From: Verrucomicrobiota bacterium
GTDB taxonomy: Bacteria; Verrucomicrobiota; Verrucomicrobiia; Chthoniobacterales; JAFAMB01
NCBI GenBank assembly: GCA_019241095.1
Contig: JAFAXJ010000191.1
Location: forward strand, 1-5,590
DNA: 5,590 bases
Direction of reading: 5' to 3'
The translations under genes were made by a program, and so were the position numbers. Below the pieces are notes generated by a model that was given only the letters and a program-made list of their open reading frames with translations, searched no databases and was not told the DNA's origin. Below, piece by piece: positions 1 through 5,590 of the stretch; position 1 is the first letter of the stretch, and each line of letters begins with the position of its first letter.

Positions 1-1038
1 GTGACTCACTGCCAACTCAATGAGCATCTCCGTGGTACCGGCCTGTTCTTTTCGGTTGATCCGGGCGGCAACTCGACAATCGGAGGCATGGCGGCTACCC
101 GGGCTTCTGGCACCAATTCAGTCCGCTACGGCACGATGCGCGATAACGTCATCTCGCTCAAGGTCGTATTGCCAGACGGCAGGGTGATTCGCACGGCGCG
201 CCGGGCGCGGAAATCCGCCGCGGGCTACGACCTGACTCGCCTCTTTGTCGGATCCGAGGGAACTCTGGGTGTAATCACAGAAGCAACGGTGAGGCTTTTC
301 GGCGTTCCTGAGGCAATTTCCTCAGCGGTCTGTTCCTTCCCAAGCGTCGAAGCCGCTGTTAACGTCGTGATTAAGACCATTCAATCGAGCGTGCCCGTTG
401 CGCGGATGGAATTGGCCGACGCGGTACAGATGGACGCCATTAATAATTTTTCAAAGCTCAATTTGCCGGTTGCGCCGACGTTGTGGCTCGAATTTCACGG
501 CTCCGAGGCCAGTGTCGTGGAACAGGCGAGAACCGTTCAGCTTATTGCTTCCGAGCTCGGCGGTACGGACTTTGCCTGGAGTAACAGTCCAGAGGATCGC
601 GGCAAGCTCTGGCAGGCGCGCCACGACGTAGTCTACGCCGACAAGGCGCTGCGAGACGGTGCACAGCTTTGGGGAACGGACGCGTGCGTGCCGATTTCGC
701 GATTGGCTGAATGTCTAATTGAAACGCAGAAGGACCTGTGTGCTTCTTTTCTACGGGCACCGATCGTTGGCCACGCCGGCGACGGTAATTTCCATGTCGG
801 TTTCGTGCTCAATCCGGACGATCCGAGCGAGATGGAAGAAGCAAAGCGGCTTAACGGACGACTGGTTCATCGGGCATTATCGCTCGATGGCACCTGTACT
901 GGTGAGCACGGGGTGGGCTGCGGCAAAATTGATTTCCTCCTGGCTGAGCACGGTGAAGCCCTGAGCGTCATGCACGCAATCAAGAAAGCTATCGACCCCG
1001 ATAACATCATGAATCCAGGCAAAATCTTCCGTGTTTAA
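1..1038 (+). CDS. FAD-linked D-lactate dehydrogenase (LDHD/GlcD type), 5' end cut by window edge
   Basis: Oxidises a D-2-hydroxyacid, most likely D-lactate, to the 2-oxoacid using FAD and passes electrons to a non-oxygen acceptor. The acceptor is not evident here. The visible 345 residues cover the second half of the FAD-binding PCMH domain (about 1-100; motifs GTNSVRYGTMRDN at 37-49 and LFVGSEGTLGVI at 81-92) and the C-terminal FAD-linked oxidase domain (about 105-345). The family metal and active-site motifs are intact: GHAGDGNFH (His258, His265) and GEHGVG (Glu302, His303), then the C-terminal DPxNIMNPGK at 332-341. The wording resembles animal mitochondrial LDHD more than E. coli GlcD, for example the VPVAR, VAPTLWLEFHGS and DACVPISRL stretches. 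The GTG at base 1 is not a real start: its product begins inside a conserved region, and the first FAD-binding glycine loop (about 115-130 residues) lies left of the window. Stop is TAA. Glycolate or 2-hydroxyglutarate dehydrogenase is possible but fits less well. Confidence 0.9.
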   Translation: MTHCQLNEHLRGTGLFFSVDPGGNSTIGGMAATRASGTNSVRYGTMRDNVISLKVVLPDGRVIRTARRARKSAAGYDLTRLFVGSEGTLGVITEATVRLFGVPEAISSAVCSFPSVEAAVNVVIKTIQSSVPVARMELADAVQMDAINNFSKLNLPVAPTLWLEFHGSEASVVEQARTVQLIASELGGTDFAWSNSPEDRGKLWQARHDVVYADKALRDGAQLWGTDACVPISRLAECLIETQKDLCASFLRAPIVGHAGDGNFHVGFVLNPDDPSEMEEAKRLNGRLVHRALSLDGTCTGEHGVGCGKIDFLLAEHGEALSVMHAIKKAIDPDNIMNPGKIFRV

Positions 1039-1048
1039 TGCAGGGCAA

Positions 1049-1060
1049 CTAGCAAGCTAG
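1049..1060. repeat. Short perfect inverted repeat after the dehydrogenase stop
   Basis: CTAGC-AA-GCTAG is a perfect 5+5 dyad with a 2-base centre, beginning 10 bases after the TAA of the dehydrogenase gene. As RNA it could form only a 4-bp stem with a CAAG loop, and no U-run follows, so it is a poor terminator. It could be a protein-binding operator for the downstream gene. Its function is not shown by the sequence, and a dyad this short may be chance. Confidence 0.25.
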
Positions 1061-1120
1061 GGCGCTTCTCCGGGGGCCTTATAAGTATGGTTTAGCAGGA
1101 ACGGACCCTCAGCAAACAGA

Positions 1121-1158
1121 ACCGCCCGGTGGAGCGGTCGCATTAGAAATGCGCCACC
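1121..1158 (+). promoter_or_regulatory. Structured leader RNA (stem-loop, possible pseudoknot) upstream of the GH63 gene
   Basis: Three complementary pairs are visible. The first is CGCATT (1139-1144) with AATGCG (1148-1153) around the triloop AGA. The second is GGTGG (1128-1132) with CCACC (1154-1158), enclosing the first. The third is ACCGC (1121-1125) with GCGGT (1134-1138), the latter being the bulge of the outer stem. The third pairing crosses the second, so together they have H-type pseudoknot geometry; alternatively they are two competing folds. The inner stem holds the ATG (1149-1151) of a short upstream ORF. The position, about 80-120 bases before the GH63 start, suits a cis-acting leader element. 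No known riboswitch class is recognised. Confidence 0.3.
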
Positions 1159-1238
1159 TGTCCGACGGGCATCAGAATTTAGTGGAACCGTGCTGGCATC
1201 GCACAAACGGGTCGCCTCGGAGATTCGAACCTGTTTAG
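1149..1238 (+). CDS. Possible 29-residue leader peptide / upstream ORF
   Basis: An ATG at 1149 opens a 29-codon frame ending in TAG at 1236-1238, two bases before the favoured ATG (1241) of the GH63 gene. This spacing would allow ribosomes finishing the short ORF to restart on the hydrolase gene, which has no good Shine-Dalgarno of its own. The ATG lies in the 3' arm of a predicted hairpin. Against it being real: there is no good ribosome site at usual spacing (the nearest GGAG, 1131-1134, is 14 bases away), and the peptide (start MRHLSDGHQNLV) is unfamiliar. It also overlaps the alternative GTG start of the hydrolase in another frame. Confidence 0.18.
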   Translation: MRHLSDGHQNLVEPCWHRTNGSPRRFEPV

Positions 1239-1240
1239 AC

Positions 1241-3940
1241 ATGAATGAAGAGCAAAACAAATTGGAAGCCGTTCGTCAGGGCAAAGCGCCGTGGCGTCTC
1301 TGGGGACCATATCTGAGCGATCGCCAGTGGGGAACTGTGCGCGAGGATTACAGTGAGGGTGGAACGGCATGGGATTATTTCCCTCATGATCACGCTCGTT
1401 CGCGCGCATATCGGTGGGGTGAGGACGGCCTGATGGGCATCTGCGATGAGAAAGCGCGCCTTTGTTTCGCGCTGGCACTATGGAACGGCAATGACCCGAT
1501 ACTGAAAGAGCGACTCTTTGGTCTAACCAATAGCGAAGGCAATCACGGGGAAGATGTGAAGGAGTATTACTTCTACTTGGATAATACGCCTACTCACAGC
1601 TATATGAAGGCGCTCTATAAGTATCCCAACCGAACGTTTCCTTATTCGGATCTGGTTGCCGAAAACGCAAAGCGTAAATCGAACCCTTACTCTTTTGAAT
1701 ATGAGTTGCTGGATACAGGGATATTTGCGGAAAACGAATACACGGACGTTTTAACGGAATACGCGAAGAACACTCCGACCGACATCTTGATTCGTCTCAC
1801 CCTAACAAACCGCAGCGCTCGGCCTAATGAGATTCACGTTTTGCCCACCTTGTGGTTTCGTAACACGTGGACATGGGCGAATGGGTTACCCAAACCGATC
1901 CTTCGGGAACTGGACTCGCCCGATCCGCAGGCCGTTCTTGTCGAGGCGACGCACGACAGCCTGGGCAAAATGGGTTTGTTCTGTGAGCACCCGCGCGAAA
2001 TGCTCTTTGTTGACAATGAAACCAACTATGAGCGGCTGTATGGAGGAAAGAACCCCAGCCCCTATCGCAAGGACGGCATTAACGATTATGTTTTGACTGG
2101 AGCTCCAACAGTTAGCCCGATAAAACGAGGAACGAAATCAGCCGCGCATTATCAACTGACACTGGAACCCAAAGAAATCCGGGTAATTAAGCTGCGTTTG
2201 ACGGCCGACTTAGCTCTCAACTCGGCGTTCGGAGGAGATTTTGACAAGGGATTTTCCGACCAAATAATAAATGCGGACGAGTTCTATCGCGGCATTAATG
2301 CGCCCGAGATGTCGGCCGAACTGCAATCGATCCAGCGACAAGCATATGCGGGTTTGTTGTGGACCAAACAATTTTACAATTTTGTCGTGGAGGAGTGGAT
2401 TCAAGGCGATCCAGCTTTCCCACCGCCTCCGGCCAGCCGTAAGAACGGCCGCAACTCTAAATGGACACATTTCTACGCTGAAGATGTTCTTTCAATGCCG
2501 GATAAGTGGGAATACCCGTGGTTTGCCGATTGGGACCTCTGCATGCATACGATCGTTTGGGCGATGATCGATCCGGATTATGCCAAAGGCCAGTTGTCCT
2601 TACTGGTACGGGAATGGTACATGCATCCTGAAGGAGAAGTACCGGCTTACGAGTGGTCTTTTTCTGACGCTAATCCTCCGTTACCGATATGGGCGGCTTG
2701 GCGGATTTACAACATCGAGAAGAAGATGTATGGCCGTCGCGACCTGAAATTTTTGGCCAAGATTTTCAATCGTTGTTTGCTCTCCTTTACCTGGTGGATC
2801 AATCGCAAGGACGCTGATAACAACAACCTTTTTCAGGGAGGGTTTCTTGGCCTGGACAATATTGGTTTATTTGACCGCAACCAGGTTCCTGCAGGAGCAA
2901 CTATTTACCAGGCGGATGCTTCCAGTTGGATGGGGCTGTTCAGCTTGACCATGATGAAAGTGGCTCTGGAGTTGGCCGCCGCTGATACCAAGTATGACGA
3001 CATGGCTGCTACTTTCTTCCAACACTTTGTCTTCATCGCCGATGCTCTAAACCATGTGCCGTCGTTGCCGGAAGGTTATGCCGATCTTTGGGACGAGCAG
3101 GATGGTTTTTTCTATGATGTCATTCGCTCGCCTTGTGGGGATTTCCAAGCGCTCAAAGTAAGATCGTTTCAAGGCTTGATGCCAATTTTTGCAGTCGAAA
3201 CGGTTTCGATGGACGCCATTAAGCGAGAAGAGGGTCACGATTTTCGTAAGCGCCTGGACTGGTTTATGAGCAGGCATCCAAAACTAATGCAGCAGGTCTC
3301 GGCGTTAACAGAGAAGAAAAGTTTGAAAACATCCCATCATGGAAGGTTGCTTTTTTCCTTGGTAAACAAAGAAAAGCTTCGGCGGCTGTTGGGCTATCTT
3401 TTGGATGAGAAGGAGTTTTTAAGTCCTCACGGGATCCGTGCCGTTTCGCAGTATCATCGCGACCATCCGGCAAAAGTCGAAATCGCCGGGACTCCCTACA
3501 CCCTGGTCTACGCTCCCGCCGAATCCATCACTCATGGATTTGGAGGCAATTCCAACTGGCGTGGCCCCGTTTGGTTTCCGATAAACTTTCTGCTGATCGA
3601 ATCGTTGCAGAAATACGGTTTTTACTATGGTGAGGACTTCAAAGTGGAATGCCCAGCCGGTTCCCGAAAATTTCTGACGCTCTGGGAAGTTTCGCAGGAA
3701 TTAAGCCGTCGGCTAATTGGGTTGTTTGTCCGACAAGCGGATGGGACGCGGCCAATCTACGGGGGCACGCAAGCTTTCCAGCAGGATCCTTATTGGCGGG
3801 ATTTGCTTTTGTTCAATGAATATTTTCACGGAGATAATGGTGCGGGTTTGGGCGCCTCCCATCAAACCGGTTGGACCGGGTTAGTCGCCAAATTGATTCA
3901 GCAAACTACCGAGTACGCACGAAAGGCGCCTTCCCAGTGA
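1241..3940 (+). CDS. Long-form GH63 / MGH1-like glycoside hydrolase (putative glucosidase), cytoplasmic
   Basis: A complete protein of 899 residues from ATG 1241, predicted to hydrolyse a glucoside or related sugar by the inverting GH63 mechanism; the substrate is not identifiable. There is no signal peptide or membrane segment, so it should act in the cytoplasm. Numbering is from ATG 1241. An N-terminal beta-rich domain (about 1-350) carries WGPYLSDRQWGTVREDYS (21-38), HDHARSRAYRWGEDG (49-63) and GNHGEDVKEYYFYLD (100-114). The (alpha/alpha)6 catalytic domain (about 355-890) carries FADWDL (Asp432, candidate general acid), GNSNWRGPVWFP (769-780) and EYFHGDNGAGLGASHQTGW (Glu860, candidate general base). 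The length fits the long bacterial group of about 900 residues and is about twice that of mannosylglycerate/glucosylglycerate hydrolases. A GTG at 1190 would add 17 residues; ATG 1241 is preferred because family members begin shortly before WGPYLS. Neither start has a strong Shine-Dalgarno. Roles in compatible-solute or storage-sugar turnover are inference only. Confidence 0.88.
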   Translation: MNEEQNKLEAVRQGKAPWRLWGPYLSDRQWGTVREDYSEGGTAWDYFPHDHARSRAYRWGEDGLMGICDEKARLCFALALWNGNDPILKERLFGLTNSEGNHGEDVKEYYFYLDNTPTHSYMKALYKYPNRTFPYSDLVAENAKRKSNPYSFEYELLDTGIFAENEYTDVLTEYAKNTPTDILIRLTLTNRSARPNEIHVLPTLWFRNTWTWANGLPKPILRELDSPDPQAVLVEATHDSLGKMGLFCEHPREMLFVDNETNYERLYGGKNPSPYRKDGINDYVLTGAPTVSPIKRGTKSAAHYQLTLEPKEIRVIKLRLTADLALNSAFGGDFDKGFSDQIINADEFYRGINAPEMSAELQSIQRQAYAGLLWTKQFYNFVVEEWIQGDPAFPPPPASRKNGRNSKWTHFYAEDVLSMPDKWEYPWFADWDLCMHTIVWAMIDPDYAKGQLSLLVREWYMHPEGEVPAYEWSFSDANPPLPIWAAWRIYNIEKKMYGRRDLKFLAKIFNRCLLSFTWWINRKDADNNNLFQGGFLGLDNIGLFDRNQVPAGATIYQADASSWMGLFSLTMMKVALELAAADTKYDDMAATFFQHFVFIADALNHVPSLPEGYADLWDEQDGFFYDVIRSPCGDFQALKVRSFQGLMPIFAVETVSMDAIKREEGHDFRKRLDWFMSRHPKLMQQVSALTEKKSLKTSHHGRLLFSLVNKEKLRRLLGYLLDEKEFLSPHGIRAVSQYHRDHPAKVEIAGTPYTLVYAPAESITHGFGGNSNWRGPVWFPINFLLIESLQKYGFYYGEDFKVECPAGSRKFLTLWEVSQELSRRLIGLFVRQADGTRPIYGGTQAFQQDPYWRDLLLFNEYFHGDNGAGLGASHQTGWTGLVAKLIQQTTEYARKAPSQ

Positions 3941-4107
3941 AGGAGCATCTTGCATGAGGAGATTCGACAAGTGCCCGGACAAAGACGAGGTGTACGCGGA
4001 GAACGAATGAGAGCCCGTTGAATGTGTTGCGCCTGAACGCGTCCGCGCTGCAGAAAAAGCTCGCACGGTACTCCCTTGACAGCATCGAAGCCTTCCGGTG
4101 CGCCGCT
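3941..4107. other. Convergent intergenic region without a clear terminator
   Basis: This gap separates the 3' ends of the GH63 gene (+) and pntB (-). I looked for a GC-rich stem followed by a T-run on both strands and found none; the best repeats are only 4-5 bp (for example GAAGC at 4087-4091 with GCTTC at 4105-4109). It does contain AGGAG (3941-3945) eight bases before an ATG that opens an 18-codon ORF. The TTGACA at 4076-4081 has no matching -10 box. Termination may be Rho-dependent or by collision of the converging polymerases. Confidence 0.5.
3954..4010 (+). CDS. Possible 18-residue small ORF directly after the GH63 gene
   Basis: Starting 13 bases after the TGA of the hydrolase, this ATG is preceded by AGGAG at 3941-3945 with an ideal 8-base spacer, the best plus-strand ribosome site I found in the window. 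The product would be MRRFDKCPDKDEVYAENE, strongly charged with one cysteine and no membrane segment, and it would be translated from the same message as the hydrolase. I do not recognise it. The tiny length means a chance ORF is quite possible, and a good AGGAG can occur by chance at a gene end. Confidence 0.2.
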   Translation: MRRFDKCPDKDEVYAENE

Positions 4108-5487
4108 TCACGCCTCGCGAACCGCTTGCAACAGCTGTGATAACGAATCTTTCGCGTCACCGTAAAGCATTCCGCAGTTTGGTTTGAAAAATAGGGGGTT
4201 CACCAGACCGGAAAAGCCTTTACCTTGGCCGCGCTTTACCACCACAACCGATTTAGCGCGATCGACTTCCAGGATCGGCATGCCAGCTATGATACTTTTC
4301 GGGTTATCGCGTGCATCTGGGTTTACTACATCGTTCGCCCCAACCACCACGGCAACGTCGGTCGAGGGAAACTCGGGATTTATATGTTCAAGTTCGTACA
4401 GCTGCGAGTATGGCACATTTGCTTCCGCCAAAAGTACGTTCATATGCCCAGGCATTCGTCCCGCAACGGGATGGATCGCATATTTTACGGTCACACCTCG
4501 GTTTTCCAAAGTTTCTCCCAACTCTCGCAACGCGTGTTGCGCCTGGGCGGTAGCCATGCCATATCCTGGAACGAATACAGCTTGACGGGCGTAAGCGAGC
4601 TGAACTGCCACATCATCAAAAGTGACTTCTCGCATCTGACCATCTGTACCGGCCGCCGATGTGTCGGTAACACCGCCAAACGCTCCGAAGAGCACGTTCC
4701 GGATTGACCGGTTCATCGCTCGGCACATAACAATCGAAAGAATGAATCCGGACCCTCCGTCCAACGTACCTGCGATAACGAGAACATTGTTACCGATCAC
4801 CATCCCAGTCGCCGCGGATGCCAGACCAGCATAAGAATTGAGAAGTGCGATCACTACCGGCATGTCAGCCGCCCCAATTGGCAATACCAATAAAATGCCG
4901 AACGCAAACGCCAGAACCAGCATCAGGTAAAAAAAAGGCTGCACCCCAGGGTAAAAAAGGACCGCCAAAAAGCAAAATACGGTGACCGCGAGGAGCGCCA
5001 GATTGAACACGTTCTGGCCTTTGTAAACGATCGGTGTGCCCCGGACTAAGCCCTGAAGTTTGGCAAACGCCAGCAAGCTTCCGGTCGTGGTCAAAGACCC
5101 AAGCAAAACTTCGAAACCGAGCGCGCCTGTTTTAAACCCGCCCAGTTTGGCGCCATAAAGATAGTATGCCGAAATACCCACCAATGAGGCGGCAAATGCG
5201 CCGAAGGCATGCGAGAGAGCGGTTCGTTGCGGCATTGCGGTCATCGGAACCCAGAGACCCATGGCAAGTCCAATGGTCGACCCGAGCAACAACCCCCCGA
5301 TTATCCATTCGTAGCTGATAATCTCCCGCTGGACCAAGGTGCCGACGATAGCAAGGAGCATCCCGATCTCGGCCATATGCATACCACGCCGTGCTGATTC
5401 CGGCCTGGACATTCCTCGCAGTCCGAGGATAAAAAGCACGGAAGCAACAAGATAGCTGATCTCGATAAGCCATGTCCGCAAGCTCAT
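4108..5487 (-). CDS. pntB: NAD(P) transhydrogenase subunit beta (proton-translocating)
   Basis: Beta subunit of the inner-membrane transhydrogenase, which uses the proton gradient to drive hydride transfer from NADH to NADP+. It is 459 residues, close to the 462 of E. coli PntB. Residues about 1-256 form the dII membrane domain with about nine hydrophobic helices; His93 in ALSHAFGAF matches the E. coli proton-channel His91, and GAADMPVVIALLNSYAG (205-221) holds the conserved Asp208 and Asn217. Residues about 285-459 form the NADP(H)-binding dIII domain: GYGMATAQAQ (308-317), HPVAGRMPGHMN (339-350), VGANDVVNPDA (382-392, Asp386) and Lys418-Arg419, matching the residues that grip the NADP 2'-phosphate. 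The start ATG has GGAG eight bases upstream, and an in-frame stop lies about 26 codons before it. It overlaps the preceding gene by ATGA, so it is translated in a pntA-pntB operon. The stretch after Lys-Arg reads GQGKGF where E. coli has SMNTGY. Confidence 0.97.
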   Translation of the reverse strand: MSLRTWLIEISYLVASVLFILGLRGMSRPESARRGMHMAEIGMLLAIVGTLVQREIISYEWIIGGLLLGSTIGLAMGLWVPMTAMPQRTALSHAFGAFAASLVGISAYYLYGAKLGGFKTGALGFEVLLGSLTTTGSLLAFAKLQGLVRGTPIVYKGQNVFNLALLAVTVFCFLAVLFYPGVQPFFYLMLVLAFAFGILLVLPIGAADMPVVIALLNSYAGLASAATGMVIGNNVLVIAGTLDGGSGFILSIVMCRAMNRSIRNVLFGAFGGVTDTSAAGTDGQMREVTFDDVAVQLAYARQAVFVPGYGMATAQAQHALRELGETLENRGVTVKYAIHPVAGRMPGHMNVLLAEANVPYSQLYELEHINPEFPSTDVAVVVGANDVVNPDARDNPKSIIAGMPILEVDRAKSVVVVKRGQGKGFSGLVNPLFFKPNCGMLYGDAKDSLSQLLQAVREA

Positions 5488-5590
5488 CCCTTTTTCTCCG
5501 ATTTGCCGGATTGCGATACCGATAGGCGCTGCTGCACATCCGACCGCTCGGGAACCTTGGGCCGCTCAGGCGCATCGGGCCGCCGCTTAA
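5484..5590 (-). CDS. C-terminal tail of the gene upstream of pntB, likely NAD(P) transhydrogenase alpha (pntA or pntA2), partial
   Basis: Reading leftward from the window edge, one minus-strand frame stays open for 34 codons and ends in TGA at 5486-5484, overlapping the pntB ATG as ATGA. The visible tail begins KRRPDAPERPKVPERS and is hydrophilic, with ten Lys/Arg and four Pro and no membrane helix. PntA proteins, fused or split (PntA2), end their last helix with a segment like DRMLxMF followed by basic residues, so a tail starting KRRP fits directly after that. The two leftover edge bases (TT) are compatible with Phe. The overlap with pntB and the almost invariable pntA-pntB order support the assignment; the membrane part itself lies beyond the window. 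Whether the gene is fused pntA or separate pntA2 cannot be told. Confidence 0.7.
   Translation of the reverse strand, partial: KRRPDAPERPKVPERSDVQQRLSVSQSGKSEKKG
5496..5499 (-). promoter_or_regulatory. Ribosome binding site of pntB
   Basis: GGAG on the minus strand, followed by eight bases (AAAAAGGG) and the pntB ATG at 5487. It lies inside the last codons of the upstream gene, as expected for a coupled start at an ATGA overlap. It supports the 459-residue start over any other. Confidence 0.65.

Noticed and set aside
1217..1240. tRNA T-arm-like string (GGTTCGAATCT on the minus strand)
   Set aside because: The loop resembles TTCGAAT, but the flanking stem pairs in only two of five positions, and no acceptor, anticodon or D arm can be built around it.
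1057..1260. Minus-strand 67-codon ORF across the leader region
   Set aside because: No ribosome site, no recognisable domain, and it lies over the leader and the GH63 start. More likely a chance frame.
429..3222. 15-base direct repeat GATGGACGCCATTAA at 429-443 and 3208-3222
   Set aside because: Both copies encode Met-Asp-Ala-Ile inside unrelated, conserved genes, with no extension of identity. Coincidence of coding is the simplest explanation.
4076..4104. TTGACA as a promoter -35 box in the convergent gap
   Set aside because: No TATAAT-like element at 16-18 bases downstream, and it would only drive antisense transcription into pntB.
3881..4111. Minus-strand ORF whose GTG overlaps the pntB stop as GTGA
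   Set aside because: The overlap looks like coupling, but the product is a Ser/Arg-rich string that runs antisense into the end of the hydrolase and matches no family. The ribosome site is too close (GAGG about 2-3 bases away).
4225..4707. Plus-strand 160-codon ORF inside pntB
   Set aside because: It is antisense to a well-conserved pntB region with clear NADP-binding motifs, and its product shows no family features. It is a shadow frame.

Overview
This window holds four genes or gene parts of what looks like an ordinary free-living heterotrophic bacterium of moderate GC content (slightly over 50% by eye). Nothing in it is phage, insertion sequence, CRISPR or rRNA/tRNA. The taxon cannot be fixed from the sequence. 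A soil or aquatic bacterium of the Verrucomicrobiota/Acidobacteriota kind would fit the gene mix, but that is a guess.

Layout: (1) 1-1038 (+) is the C-terminal three quarters of an FAD-linked D-lactate dehydrogenase of the LDHD/GlcD type, cut by the left edge. (2) 1039-1240 is a noncoding leader of about 200 bases. It contains a small perfect dyad, a GC-rich stem-loop with a possible pseudoknot, and a 29-codon upstream ORF that stops two bases before the next start. (3) 1241-3940 (+) is a complete cytoplasmic glycoside hydrolase of about 900 residues, of the long bacterial GH63 / 'MGH1-like' type, whose substrate is unknown. (4) 3941-4107 is a convergent intergenic gap with a well-placed Shine-Dalgarno and an 18-codon ORF, but no clear terminator. 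(5) 4108-5487 (-) is a complete pntB, the beta subunit of proton-translocating NAD(P) transhydrogenase. (6) 5484-5590 (-) is the C-terminal tail of the gene upstream of pntB, almost certainly the pntA membrane part, joined to pntB by an ATGA stop/start overlap.

The two plus-strand genes could share a transcript, but the leader between them suggests the hydrolase is controlled separately. The minus-strand pair is a normal pntA-pntB operon read toward the hydrolase. Functionally the window combines D-2-hydroxyacid oxidation, hydrolysis of an unknown glucoside or other sugar, and NADPH supply driven by the proton gradient. No direct pathway link between them is visible.

The least explained parts are the leader before the GH63 gene and the substrate of that GH63 enzyme. 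I did not find a convincing new multi-gene system here.
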